From contig JANOGW010000017.1 in the NCBI GenBank assembly GCA_031406155.1, forward strand, positions 1 to 64,000: DNA of 64,000 bases, written 5' to 3'. Source of the stretch: JACMNW01 sp031406155 (GTDB taxonomy: Bacteria; Pseudomonadota; Alphaproteobacteria; Rhodobacterales; Rhodobacteraceae). Positions 16,973 through 25,866 of the stretch are shown piece by piece; the stretch's first letter is position 1, and each line of letters opens with the position of its first letter. A program made the translations under genes and the position numbers. The notes under the pieces are model-generated. The model worked only from the letters and a program-made list of their open reading frames with translations. It did not search any database and had not been told where the DNA came from.

Positions 16973-17863
16973 ATGACCCCGATCATCGCGTCCCTCGCTG
17001 ACATCTCATCGCGCTATGACGCCGTTTTCTGTGATCTCTGGGGATGCCTGCACAATGGCAAAGCGCCGTTTCCCGGCGCCGTAGCCGCGTTGCAAGCCTT
17101 TCGCGCCAACGGCGGCCGCGTGGTTCTTCTGACCAACGCGCCGCGCCCAAAGCCGAGCATTGTCAGCCAGTTAGCCACAATGGGCCTGCCCCGCGATGCC
17201 TGGGACGAAGTCGTCACCTCTGGCGACGCGGCCCAATATGCGCTGATCACCGGGGCCGTCGGGCGGCGCGTCCATCACATCGGCGCGCTGAAGGATGAGC
17301 CGTTCTTTACCACCTTCGCCGACGATCTTCAGCCAACCGTCGCTTCCGAATCCCCCATTATCCGCACCACGCTGGAAGAGGCCGAAGGCATCGTCTGTAC
17401 CGGCCTTGCCGATGACCTGACCGAAACGCCAGACGACTACCGCGCTGCCCTTTTGTTCAGTAAAACCATGAACTTGCCCATGCTCTGTGCAAATCCTGAT
17501 ATCGTAGTCGATTTTGGCGACAAGCGGCTATATTGCGCCGGTGCCATTGCGCAGGCCTACGAAGAAATGGGCGGCCGCGTGTTCTATTTCGGCAAGCCCC
17601 ACCCGCCGATCTACGATCTCGCCCGCCGCAGATTGGCAGCACTGACGGGCAATGAAGAGGCGCAAGTGCTTTGCATAGGGGACGGGATCAGCACCGATAT
17701 ACAGGGCGGGCAATCCGAAGGCCTAGATACGCTGTTCATCACCGGCGGCATCGCGGCGGATCAGTTCGGGCCAGATATATCAAATCCTGACAAGGGGTTG
17801 CTAGAAGCATGGCTGGCTGAAAAGCAGATTTCTGCCACCTATGCCATCAGCCAACTGCGCTGA
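16973..17863 (+). CDS. TIGR01459-family HAD-type hydrolase
   Basis: A 296-residue NagD-like phosphatase. HAD motif I is FCDLWGCLHNG (about 19-29), motif II LLTNAPRP, and the late motifs are FGKPHPPIYDLA and CIGDGISTDIQGG. The Trp after the first Asp (DLWG) is typical of this alphaproteobacterial subgroup. The phosphate ester acted on is unknown. Confidence 0.88.
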   Translation: MTPIIASLADISSRYDAVFCDLWGCLHNGKAPFPGAVAALQAFRANGGRVVLLTNAPRPKPSIVSQLATMGLPRDAWDEVVTSGDAAQYALITGAVGRRVHHIGALKDEPFFTTFADDLQPTVASESPIIRTTLEEAEGIVCTGLADDLTETPDDYRAALLFSKTMNLPMLCANPDIVVDFGDKRLYCAGAIAQAYEEMGGRVFYFGKPHPPIYDLARRRLAALTGNEEAQVLCIGDGISTDIQGGQSEGLDTLFITGGIAADQFGPDISNPDKGLLEAWLAEKQISATYAISQLR

Positions 17864-17989
17864 ACGTCAATCTGTGGGCTAATTAAATTCCCTATTGCGC
17901 GCTATCAAGGTAATTTTATTGCGCACAGGATTGCTCTGCATCGCAGCATTTGCTAGCGTACCTGCAGCCTGATCCAAGGGATTCGCAGG

Positions 17990-18433
17990 ATGCTGGACAA
18001 TATGCAACGCGGAACAATCTGCATCGAAGACATCGAAATCGGTATGGTCCGGTCCTTGCGTAAAACCATAACCGACCGGGACATCAGCCTATTTGCCGAG
18101 GTTTCCACCGATCACAACCCGGTTCACCTTGACGAATCCTACGCGCAAGACACCATTTTTCAAGGTCGTGTCGCCCACGGCATGCTGACCGCCGCGCTGA
18201 TTTCTGCCGTCATCGGCGAACAACTTCCCGGTCATGGCGCGGTCTACCTGAGCCAAAGCCTGAAATTCATGGCGCCGGTGCGCCCCGGCGATACCGTCTA
18301 TGCCGAGGTGAAAGTCGTCTCGATCGACCATGCCAAACGCCGGGTTACCCTTGAAACCCACTGCACAGTGGGCGATACGGTTGTGCTGAAAGGTGAGGCG
18401 CTGGTTCTGGCACCAAGCCGCAAGTTCGACTGA
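17990..18433 (+). CDS. MaoC-family (R)-enoyl-CoA hydratase
   Basis: A 147-residue hot-dog-fold protein. The hydratase 2 motif is visible: STDHNPVHLDESYA with catalytic Asp and His, then GRVAHGMLTAALIS. Such PhaJ-like enzymes hydrate enoyl-CoA to (R)-3-hydroxyacyl-CoA, a link between fatty acid oxidation and polyhydroxyalkanoate. The gene runs into ribF after about 30 bases. Confidence 0.88.
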   Translation: MLDNMQRGTICIEDIEIGMVRSLRKTITDRDISLFAEVSTDHNPVHLDESYAQDTIFQGRVAHGMLTAALISAVIGEQLPGHGAVYLSQSLKFMAPVRPGDTVYAEVKVVSIDHAKRRVTLETHCTVGDTVVLKGEALVLAPSRKFD

Positions 18434-18461
18434 CGGGGCAGCACCCCGATACCGGGGAAGC

Positions 18462-19388
18462 ATGCAGATTTACCATCACTGGCAAGGGCTTGACGATACG
18501 GCCAAGGGGGCATCCGTTGCCATGGGCAACTTCGATGGCGTGCATCTTGGCCACCGCGCAGTGATCGACCTTGCCCGCAAGTCCTCCCCCCTCGGCATCG
18601 TCACATTCGAGCCGCACCCCCGCGAATACTTCGCCCCGACCTCGCCACCCTTCCGCCTGATGAACGCCGAAGCCCGCGCCAACCGCCTTGCCAAACTCGG
18701 CGTCGAACGGTTGTATGAATTGCCCTTCGGCACCGATTTGGCAGGCCTTTCCCCCGAAGCCTTCGCACAAGACGTCCTCGCCGATGGCCTCGGCGTCTCT
18801 CACGTGGTGGTCGGCGCTGATTTCTGCTTTGGCAAAGGCCGGGCGGGCAAAGCCGCCGATCTGCAAGCTCTTGGACAGAAATTCGGATTTGCCGTCACCA
18901 TCGCCGACCTCGTCAAATTCCACGAACGCGAAATATCCTCTACAGCCATCCGCCAGGCGTTGACTGATGGGCGCCCGCGTGATGCACAAGCCATGCTCGG
19001 CCATTGGCACCGTATCGAGGGCGAGGTTATTCACGGCGAAAAGCGTGGCCGCGATCTGGGCTACCCTACCGCCAACATGTCGGTCGCAGGGCTGCACTTG
19101 CCCCGATTCGGTGTCTATGCCGTGTGGGCCGATGTACTGACCGGCCCGCACCAAGGCAGTTTCCAAGGGGCCGCCAGCCTTGGGGTGCGCCCTATGTTTG
19201 GCATCAATCAACCCAACCTTGAAACCTACCTCTTTGATTTCAAAGGCGATCTATACGGCCAGCACCTGTCCATCGCCTTTGTCGATTACCTGCGACCTGA
19301 ACTGCAATTTGACGGCCTGCCTGCCCTGCTGACCCAAATGGAGGCCGACTGCACCCGCGCCCGGGCCATCCTGACGGCGCTGCCATGA
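18462..19388 (+). CDS. ribF: Bifunctional riboflavin kinase / FAD synthetase
   Basis: A 308-residue enzyme that makes FMN and FAD. The N-terminal adenylyltransferase has GNFDGVHLGHRAVI (about 22-35) and the closing ISSTAIRQAL. The C-terminal kinase has GEVIHGEKRGRDLGYPTAN and a LGVRPMFG section. ATG follows GGGGAAG. The stop overlaps the next gene by 4 bases. Confidence 0.95.
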   Translation: MQIYHHWQGLDDTAKGASVAMGNFDGVHLGHRAVIDLARKSSPLGIVTFEPHPREYFAPTSPPFRLMNAEARANRLAKLGVERLYELPFGTDLAGLSPEAFAQDVLADGLGVSHVVVGADFCFGKGRAGKAADLQALGQKFGFAVTIADLVKFHEREISSTAIRQALTDGRPRDAQAMLGHWHRIEGEVIHGEKRGRDLGYPTANMSVAGLHLPRFGVYAVWADVLTGPHQGSFQGAASLGVRPMFGINQPNLETYLFDFKGDLYGQHLSIAFVDYLRPELQFDGLPALLTQMEADCTRARAILTALP

Positions 19389-19840
19389 CCGAAAAGAAAC
19401 GCCCAAAATTCTGGGAAACCGTTCCCCTGAAGAACATGAACAAGACAGAGTGGGAGGCGCTTTGTGACGGCTGCGGCAAGTGCTGCCTGAACAAAATTGA
19501 GTACGAGGACACTGGCGAGATCGCCTATACCCGCATCGCCTGCCGCTTGCTGGACGGGGAGTCGTGCCGCTGCGCGCAATACCCGATCCGCCACCAGTTC
19601 GTGCCCGATTGCGTGCGCCTGTCGCCCAAAACCCTGCCAAAAATCGCCTATTGGATGCCCCGCACCTGCGCCTACCGTCTGCTTCACGAAGGCAAACAAC
19701 TATATTCCTGGCACCCGCTGATCACTGGCGACCCCGCATCCGTGCATGACGCCGGCGCATCGGTGAAGGGGTGGACGATTCCGGAATTCGAAGTGCCCGA
19801 GGAAGACTGGGAAGACCATATTATCGAGGAAACACCCTGA
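19385..19840 (+). CDS. YcgN family cysteine cluster protein
   Basis: A 151-residue UPF0260 (YcgN) protein. The cluster CDGCGKCCLN near residue 28, CRLLDGESCRCAQYPIR and PDCVRLSP provide about eight cysteines likely to bind metal, and WMPRTCAYRLLHEGKQLYSW is the family's C-terminal signature. The function is unassigned. It overlaps ribF by 4 bases and ltaE by 1 base, so the three genes are co-translated. Confidence 0.9.
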   Translation: MTEKKRPKFWETVPLKNMNKTEWEALCDGCGKCCLNKIEYEDTGEIAYTRIACRLLDGESCRCAQYPIRHQFVPDCVRLSPKTLPKIAYWMPRTCAYRLLHEGKQLYSWHPLITGDPASVHDAGASVKGWTIPEFEVPEEDWEDHIIEETP

Positions 19841-20868
19841 TGTTTTTCACCTCCGACAATGCCTCGGGTGCCGCGCCCGAAATCATGGCGGCCCTCGCCT
19901 GCGCCAACGAAGGCTTTGCGCGCAGTTATGGTGCAGATGACATCATGGCCCGGGTCACCCGGCAAATCCGCGATGCGTTCGAACATGCGGACGCCGCAGT
20001 TTACCTTGTGGCTACCGGCACAGCCGCAAATTCCCTTGCTTTGGCGCTGTACACGCAGCCTTGGTCCGCAGTTTTTGCCCATGCCGACGCACATATCGCC
20101 GTTGACGAATGCGGCGCGCCGGAATTCTACACCAGCGGCGCAAAGCTGGTTGGCGTGCCGGGCGCACATGGCAAAATGACGCCCGCAACCCTCAGTGAAG
20201 CCCTTGGCCGAATTGGGCAATCCGGCGTACACGGCGTGCAGCGCGGCATGCTGTCCATCACCAACGTAACCGAGGCGGGGACCGTCTACACCGCCGGCGA
20301 AGTGGCCGCGCTGACATCCATTGCCAAGGCCCACGGCCTGCCCTGCCATCTGGACGGTGCGCGCTTTGCCAATGCCCTCGTCGCAACCAACGTCTCCGCC
20401 GCAGACATGACATGGCGCGCGGGGATCGACATCGTCTCCTTTGGCGGCACCAAGAACGGCTGCCTTGGCGTCGAGGCCGTGGTCGTCTTTGACCCCGCCA
20501 AAGCATGGGAGTTCGAATTACGCCGCAAACGCGGTGGACACCTGTTCTCCAAACATCGCTTTTTGTCGGCACAGATGGAGGCCTATCTGGCCGACGACCT
20601 CTGGCTGCGCCTCGCCACCCACGCCAACAGAATGGGCGCGCGGCTGGCCAGGGGTATCGAGGCCATCCCCGGCGCACACCTGATCCATCCCGCCCCTGCC
20701 AATATGCTGTTTCCCGAATGGGCCATCGGCACCCATGCCCGCGCCGAAGCCAAAGGTGCTGCCTACTACCAGATGCCCGCGCCCAAAGGGCGTGAGGCCG
20801 CACGGTTGGTCGCCTCGTGGAACACCACCGAGACAGAGGTGGATGGCTTGCTTGAGGCGTTGACGTAG
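19840..20868 (+). CDS. ltaE: Low-specificity L-threonine aldolase (beta-eliminating lyase family)
   Basis: A 342-residue PLP enzyme that cleaves threonine or allo-threonine to glycine and acetaldehyde. LVATGTAANSLALA is the PLP phosphate loop, HLDGARFANAL the Asp/Arg site, and FGGTKNG carries the PLP lysine at about residue 205. Start ATG shares its A with the preceding stop. The TAG stop is itself the first bases of a palindromic repeat. Confidence 0.9.
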   Translation: MFFTSDNASGAAPEIMAALACANEGFARSYGADDIMARVTRQIRDAFEHADAAVYLVATGTAANSLALALYTQPWSAVFAHADAHIAVDECGAPEFYTSGAKLVGVPGAHGKMTPATLSEALGRIGQSGVHGVQRGMLSITNVTEAGTVYTAGEVAALTSIAKAHGLPCHLDGARFANALVATNVSAADMTWRAGIDIVSFGGTKNGCLGVEAVVVFDPAKAWEFELRRKRGGHLFSKHRFLSAQMEAYLADDLWLRLATHANRMGARLARGIEAIPGAHLIHPAPANMLFPEWAIGTHARAEAKGAAYYQMPAPKGREAARLVASWNTTETEVDGLLEALT

Positions 20869-20914
20869 GATGGGCGATTGCGCCGATCCCTAGACGTGCA
20901 GATTGCCCGTCCTA
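20866..20914. repeat. Imperfect palindromic repeat (third copy)
   Basis: TAGGATGGGCGATTG and CAGATTGCCCGTCCTA form a stem-loop between the convergent ltaE and alpha/beta hydrolase genes. Its sequence is a diverged relative of the palindromes near 14.2 and 15.8 kb. It may serve as a 3' hairpin for both genes. Confidence 0.45.
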
Positions 20915-21730
20915 GATCGCGCCAAGATGCGCCATCACCGCATCAGCCACTTCGCCCGGATGGGTGATCGGCACCATATGGCCCGCACCGGGTACCAGTA
21001 ACCGTGTTACTTGCGGCAACCGTCGTGCAAGCGCATCCTGCACCGCACCAACGATGGCGGGTGACGACGAGCCTTCGACCATCAGTACCGGAACGCCGAT
21101 GCTTTCCAGCCCCATATGGCGCAACAGACCCGCCTCGTCATTCAGCAGTACCGGGTTCTGCGCGGCAATGAAGTGAATGCGATCAATCATGTAATCTTGC
21201 TGCCGGGCGGGCAGATCGGCGAAAGCCGTCCCTGACCCCCAGTCACCATGAAACATCGCCGCCGCGTCGGCGCGCCGCCCCTCAGACAGGGTCTGCGCCA
21301 CTTTCAGGTGCTGGTCGCGGAACGGGGCAAAAGCGGTCGAGCCATCCGCCCGGGCCGCCGCGAACAACGGCGGTTCAATCAACACAAGGGATCGCACCAG
21401 ATCGGGCCGCTCCAACGCCATGCGCAGGGCAACCGTCGCGCCGAACGAATGGCCGATGATATCAATCGGCCCGCCCGTCCCGAGCGTTTCCGCCATCTCG
21501 ATGCTGATCCGCGTGGTCAATCCGTGCAGATCGGTCACGCCATCCCAATCGGCAGTCCGGCCATGGCCTGGCTGATCCAGCGCAGTTACGGTAACGCCCA
21601 AGAGATGCCCGGCCAGCCCCGACCACGCGCCGGCATGCGCGAGCGAACAATGCAGCGCCAGAACAGGCCGTGCACCCCCCTTGTTCCACACCCGGTAGGG
21701 ATGCGCGATTGTCGTCAAATCTTCCGGCAT
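20912..21730 (-). CDS. Alpha/beta fold hydrolase
   Basis: A 272-residue cytoplasmic hydrolase. It has ALHCSLAHAGAW (oxyanion region), DQPGHGRTADWDG, the nucleophile elbow IIGHSFGATVAL at about 93-97, and PGAGHMVPITHP with the catalytic His near the C-terminus. The substrate is unknown. Its ATG overlaps the stop of the isomerase gene by one base, so the two are a coupled pair. Confidence 0.85.
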   Translation of the reverse strand: MPEDLTTIAHPYRVWNKGGARPVLALHCSLAHAGAWSGLAGHLLGVTVTALDQPGHGRTADWDGVTDLHGLTTRISIEMAETLGTGGPIDIIGHSFGATVALRMALERPDLVRSLVLIEPPLFAAARADGSTAFAPFRDQHLKVAQTLSEGRRADAAAMFHGDWGSGTAFADLPARQQDYMIDRIHFIAAQNPVLLNDEAGLLRHMGLESIGVPVLMVEGSSSPAIVGAVQDALARRLPQVTRLLVPGAGHMVPITHPGEVADAVMAHLGAI

Positions 21731-22326
21731 CAGATCTTGCCGGCCAGATGCAAATCGACATCGTCGAGCCGGTCCTGGCCCCAGAACACCTGATCGCCAA
21801 TCACATAACTTGGCACCCCGAACACCCCGCGCGCTACCGCCTCTTCCAGATTGTTGGCATAGGTTTCCGCCGCCATCAGCATGTATTTGTCGGCAATCGC
21901 GGGGTCAAAGCCGTGTTTGGCCAGAACATCTTTCACCACCGCGTCGTCGGAGATATTGCGCCCCTCGGCCCAGACCGCGCGTGGAAAGGCATGCACCAGA
22001 CCGCCCAGATCACCGCCACCCGCATTGGCCGCCGCAATGATGGCATACGACGCCGGTGCCGGGTTCACCGGAAAGAATGCAGGCTGCAGGTTCAGCGGCA
22101 TCCCCAACCGCGCCGACCAGCGTTTCAGTTCCTGCAATCGGTGGGCCTTGCGTGATGGATGGCGGTCGGCCAGAACCTGACCGCCAGTGCGCGGAAACAG
22201 CGAAGGTGCGTCAATCGGCAGATAGCGGATGGTAGCGCCATGCTTTGACGCCACCGCCTCCAGCCGTTGGCCCGCCAGATAGACAAAGGGCGAAATCGCC
22301 GCGAAAAAATAGTCGATCTGCGCCAA
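21730..22326 (-). CDS. 2-hydroxychromene-2-carboxylate isomerase family (DsbA-like) protein
   Basis: A 198-residue thioredoxin-fold protein related to kappa-class glutathione transferases. It begins AQIDYFFAAISPFVYLAG, has the family's WSARLGMPLNLQPAFFPVNP and ends with RGVFGVPSYVIGDQVFWGQDRLDDV (shown as RGVFGVPSYVIG, FWGQDRLDDV). The start is taken as TTG with GAAGGGG before it, because the upstream codons do not match the family. Prs lies divergently about 100 bases away. Confidence 0.82.
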   Translation of the reverse strand: MAQIDYFFAAISPFVYLAGQRLEAVASKHGATIRYLPIDAPSLFPRTGGQVLADRHPSRKAHRLQELKRWSARLGMPLNLQPAFFPVNPAPASYAIIAAANAGGGDLGGLVHAFPRAVWAEGRNISDDAVVKDVLAKHGFDPAIADKYMLMAAETYANNLEEAVARGVFGVPSYVIGDQVFWGQDRLDDVDLHLAGKI

Positions 22327-22430
22327 TTTGCGGCCCCTTCGAGATGGCTTTGGTTTCCAAGACCCTATCGCGGTGATAAGCGGTGTCAACGTCACGAATC
22401 CGTCACGCAGACCAGATCAGGGAAATCACA

Positions 22431-23453
22431 ATGGCAGCCATAACCGAGCCGAAACTGATTTCCGGTACGGCCAATCTTAGCCTCGCCAAATCCATTGCCC
22501 GCCGCATGTCGATGCATCGCGGCGTGCAGGTCGGGCTGGTCGAGGCGCGGGTGGAACGCTTCAATGATCAGGAGATTTTCGTCGAGGTCTATGAAAACGT
22601 CCGCGGCGAGGATATGTATATCATCCAGCCCACATCCAACCCCGCCAATGACAACCTGATGGAACTGCTGATCATCACCGATGCGCTGCGCCGGTCCTCC
22701 GCTGACCGGATCACCGCCGTCATCCCCTATTTCGGCTATGCCCGCCAAGACCGCCGTGCCAAGGCGCGCACGCCGATTTCAGCCAAACTTGTGGCCAATC
22801 TGATCACCGAAGCAGGCGTTGACCGCGTGCTGACGCTGGATCTGCACGCAGCGCAAATTCAGGGCTTTTTCGATATCCCGGTGGATAACCTTTATGCTTC
22901 GCCCATTTTTGCGCTGGACATCGAGCATCATTTTAAAGATCAGATGTCCGATCTGATGGTGGTTTCCCCTGATGTGGGCGGCGTGGCCCGCGCCCGCGAT
23001 CTGGCCAAACGGATCAACGCGCCGCTTTCCATCGTTGACAAGCGCCGCGAAAAAGCAGGTGAAGTGGCCGAGATGACTGTGATCGGCAACGTTGCGGGCA
23101 AAAAATGCATCATCGTCGATGACATTTGCGACACGGCCGGTACGCTGTGCAAAGCCGCCGAGGTGCTGATCGAAAATGGTGCCACCGAAGTGCACGCCTA
23201 TATCACCCACGGTGTTCTGTCCGGCCCGGCGGTGGAACGCGTGCAGAACTCTGCGATGAAAAGCCTGGTGATCACGGATTCAATCGAGCCGACCGATGCT
23301 GTCAAAGCGGCGAAAAACATCAGGATCGTACCTACCGCCCCGATATTCGCGCAGGCCATCCTGAACATCTGGAACGGCACATCGGTATCGTCCCTGTTCG
23401 AGACGGAAACCCTGATCCCGATCTATGAAGGCATGTACACCAAGCTTTTGTAG
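22431..23453 (+). CDS. prs: Ribose-phosphate pyrophosphokinase
   Basis: A 340-residue enzyme that makes PRPP for purine, pyrimidine, histidine and NAD synthesis. It shows YVNVRGEDMYIIQPT-like VYENVRGEDMYIIQPT, the ATP-site FGYARQDRRAKAR, the DLHAAQIQGFF loop, VVSPDVGG and the PRPP-binding CIIVDDICDTAGT. ATG at 22431 gives the family N-terminus after 16 upstream in-frame codons. Confidence 0.96.
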   Translation: MAAITEPKLISGTANLSLAKSIARRMSMHRGVQVGLVEARVERFNDQEIFVEVYENVRGEDMYIIQPTSNPANDNLMELLIITDALRRSSADRITAVIPYFGYARQDRRAKARTPISAKLVANLITEAGVDRVLTLDLHAAQIQGFFDIPVDNLYASPIFALDIEHHFKDQMSDLMVVSPDVGGVARARDLAKRINAPLSIVDKRREKAGEVAEMTVIGNVAGKKCIIVDDICDTAGTLCKAAEVLIENGATEVHAYITHGVLSGPAVERVQNSAMKSLVITDSIEPTDAVKAAKNIRIVPTAPIFAQAILNIWNGTSVSSLFETETLIPIYEGMYTKLL

Positions 23454-23479
23454 GTGTTCGTCCTACCGCAGGTCCGGAC

Positions 23480-23524
23480 CTGATCCGGGGCCTACCACGG
23501 TTTGGCCAAGAGGCCCCGGATCAG
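23480..23524. repeat. 14-bp perfect inverted repeat after prs
   Basis: CTGATCCGGGGCCT (23480-23493) and AGGCCCCGGATCAG (23511-23524) pair perfectly around a 17-base loop, between convergent prs and the lectin gene. No T-run follows, so it is either an unusual terminator or a dispersed REP-type element. Confidence 0.6.
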
Positions 23525-23552
23525 CTGCGGGGCTACTCGGCGACTGTCAGAC

Positions 23553-23903
23553 TCAATACAATTCCCAACCGTCGGGGTCTCGCAGGGGCCCGATAGACAT
23601 CCAGTCCGCCCGGATACGCGCCAAACGGCTGTCACCCCAGGTGCGAAAGACCATGTCAAAACCGGTTGGAGATATATTATCGGCGCAGATATCCGCGCGT
23701 GCATTGGTTTTCTGGTCCATATCCCACATCGAAATGGACACGGTAACAGAAGGCACCTCGGCATAGGGTTCCTTGAAGGTCACCTTGTAGCGGCTTTCAC
23801 GCGGGCCTTGCCCTGTCCACATCACGCCGCCATCGGCGAAATCCGAAAACAGGACACGCGTTCCCTGGTCCACCCCAAGACTGCCTGACGAAATACGCTT
23901 CAT
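23553..23903 (-). CDS. H-type lectin domain protein
   Basis: A 116-residue protein made of one H-type lectin domain: MWTGQGPRESRYKVTFKEPY, then VPSVTVSISMWDMD and a C-terminal RIRADWMSIGP. This fold was described in snail agglutinins and Dictyostelium discoidins, and single-domain copies occur in Rhodobacterales. No signal peptide is visible, so the location is unclear. It lies behind the ATP synthase operon, after that operon's terminator. Confidence 0.85.
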   Translation of the reverse strand: MKRISSGSLGVDQGTRVLFSDFADGGVMWTGQGPRESRYKVTFKEPYAEVPSVTVSISMWDMDQKTNARADICADNISPTGFDMVFRTWGDSRLARIRADWMSIGPLRDPDGWELY

Positions 23904-23960
23904 ACCGTTTACCTCTTGCGTGCGGCTTAACCAGTATTCGCGGCAAAAGTTAGGAATCGG

Positions 23961-23988
23961 AAAAGAAAAAGCCCCGCATTTGGGGCCA
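23961..23988 (-). terminator. Rho-independent terminator of the atp operon
   Basis: On the minus strand GGCCCC-AAATGC-GGGGC is followed by TTTTTCTTTT, right after the atpC stop. This is a classic stem plus T-run. Confidence 0.85.
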
Positions 23989-24010
23989 TTTCACCTAAAA
24001 CTGTGGCAGT

Positions 24011-24403
24011 TCAGTGCCCGGCAGCCACCCGCATCGCCAACATATCCTGCACCAGCTTTTCGGCGCCATCCTTGTCTGCACTGCTTGCTGCAAGTTCGCG
24101 CATTTCCGCAACCAGGCTTTCCATCACCGCCGGCGTCGCCTCTTCCAGCGCGATGGCACGTTCGGCCAGAACTGAAACGCCAGTCGCGGTAATCTCGGCA
24201 AAGCCACCGGTGACCACATAAGCTTGCGTTCCGGTTGCGCCGATTGCGCGCAGGATACCGGGCCGCAGTGTGGTGATGGTGGGGGAATGCCCCTCCATCG
24301 CCGTCATATCGCCATCTGCACCCGGAATTTGCACTTCGGTTGCCTGAACCGATGCAAGCCTGCGTTCCGGTGACACCAGATCGAATTGCATAGTGCCCGC
24401 CAT
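24011..24403 (-). CDS. atpC: F1F0 ATP synthase subunit epsilon
   Basis: A 130-residue epsilon subunit of the F1 central stalk, which inhibits ATP hydrolysis. It begins MAGTMQFDLVSPERRLASVQ, has the beta-sandwich GMxAMEGHSP-like TAMEGHSPTITTLRPGI, and an alanine-rich helical C-terminus. ATG at residue 5 is another possible start. Last gene of the operon, 9 bases after atpD. Confidence 0.94.
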   Translation of the reverse strand: MAGTMQFDLVSPERRLASVQATEVQIPGADGDMTAMEGHSPTITTLRPGILRAIGATGTQAYVVTGGFAEITATGVSVLAERAIALEEATPAVMESLVAEMRELAASSADKDGAEKLVQDMLAMRVAAGH

Positions 24404-24412
24404 GATCTGTCC

Positions 24413-25846
24413 TTATGCCGCAGCCGCAGCAAGACGCTGGGCTTTTTCGATCACGTCCTGAATGCCGCCAACCATGTAGAAGGCAGTTTCCGGCAAGTGA
24501 TCGTATTCGCCCGCAACAACGGCCTTGAACGACTTGATGGTTTCTTCCAGCGGCACCTGCACACCGGGCGAGCCGGTGAACACTTGTGCCACATCGAACG
24601 GCTGGCTCAGGAAACGCTGAATTTTGCGCGCGCGCGCAACAGTCAGTTTGTCTTCTTCGCTGAGTTCGTCCATGCCCAGAATGGCGATGATGTCTTGCAG
24701 CGATTTATAGCGCTGAAGAACGCCCTGAACCGAACGCGCAACGTCATAATGTTCCTGCCCAACAACAAGCGGGTCCAAGATACGGCTGGAGCTGTCAAGC
24801 GGGTCAACCGCCGGGTAAATCCCCAATTCAGAAATTGCGCGCGACAGAACGGTCGTCGCGTCAAGGTGCGCGAACGATGTTGCTGGTGCGGGGTCGGTCA
24901 AGTCATCCGCAGGCACGTAGATCGCCTGAACCGACGTGATCGAGCCTGCTTTGGTTGAGGTAATACGTTCTTGCAGCGCACCCATGTCGGTGGCCAGCGT
25001 TGGCTGGTAGCCAACGGCAGATGGAATACGGCCCAACAGTGCGGACACTTCCGAACCGGCTTGGGTAAAGCGGAAGATGTTGTCCACAAAGAACAAAACG
25101 TCAGTGCCCGACTGGTCGCGGAACTGTTCCGCAATGGTCAAGCCTGACAGCGCCACACGCAGACGCGCACCCGGAGGCTCGTTCATCTGGCCATACACAA
25201 GCGCCACTTTGGATTTGGTCAGATCGTCGATGTTGATAACACCGGATTCAATGAATTCGTGATAAAGGTCGTTGCCTTCACGCGTCCGTTCGCCCACGCC
25301 CGCAAACACTGAAAAGCCAGAGTGCACTTTTGCAACGTTGTTGATCAGTTCCTGAATAAGCACGGTCTTGCCGACACCCGCACCACCGAAAAGGCCGATC
25401 TTTCCGCCACGCGAATAGGGCGCAAGCAAGTCGATCACCTTGATGCCGGTCACCAGGATAAGCGCGTCCGTTGCCTGTTCGGCAAAGCTTGGGGCCGGAC
25501 GGTGGATCGCGCGGCGTTCGGTGTGGGCAATCGGGCCTTTTTCGTCAATCGGCTCGCCGATCACATTAATGATGCGGCCAAGCGTGCCATCGCCAACCGG
25601 AACCGAAATCGGCTCGCCCGTATCGGAAACCGGTGCGCCGCGAACCAAACCTTCGGTTGCGTCCATCGCAATGGTCCGTACCGTGCTTTCGCCCAGATGC
25701 TGCGCCACTTCCAACACCAGCCGCTTGCCGTTGTTGGTCGTTTCCAGCGCGTTCAGAATTGCCGGAAGATCGCCATCGAACTTAACGTCCACAACGGCGC
25801 CGATGATTTGCGTCACCTTACCCTGCGATTTTGGTGCTTTTGCCAT
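24413..25846 (-). CDS. atpD: F1F0 ATP synthase subunit beta
   Basis: The 477-residue catalytic subunit. Walker A is GGAGVGKT (about 152-159), followed by GVGERTREGNDLYHE with the catalytic Glu, ALVYGQMNEPPGAR and the VFTGSPGVQVPLEET region near the C-terminus. No deviations from the family are visible. Confidence 0.97.
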   Translation of the reverse strand: MAKAPKSQGKVTQIIGAVVDVKFDGDLPAILNALETTNNGKRLVLEVAQHLGESTVRTIAMDATEGLVRGAPVSDTGEPISVPVGDGTLGRIINVIGEPIDEKGPIAHTERRAIHRPAPSFAEQATDALILVTGIKVIDLLAPYSRGGKIGLFGGAGVGKTVLIQELINNVAKVHSGFSVFAGVGERTREGNDLYHEFIESGVINIDDLTKSKVALVYGQMNEPPGARLRVALSGLTIAEQFRDQSGTDVLFFVDNIFRFTQAGSEVSALLGRIPSAVGYQPTLATDMGALQERITSTKAGSITSVQAIYVPADDLTDPAPATSFAHLDATTVLSRAISELGIYPAVDPLDSSSRILDPLVVGQEHYDVARSVQGVLQRYKSLQDIIAILGMDELSEEDKLTVARARKIQRFLSQPFDVAQVFTGSPGVQVPLEETIKSFKAVVAGEYDHLPETAFYMVGGIQDVIEKAQRLAAAAA

Positions 25847-25866
25847 GTCTTTCTTCTCCGTGCGGG

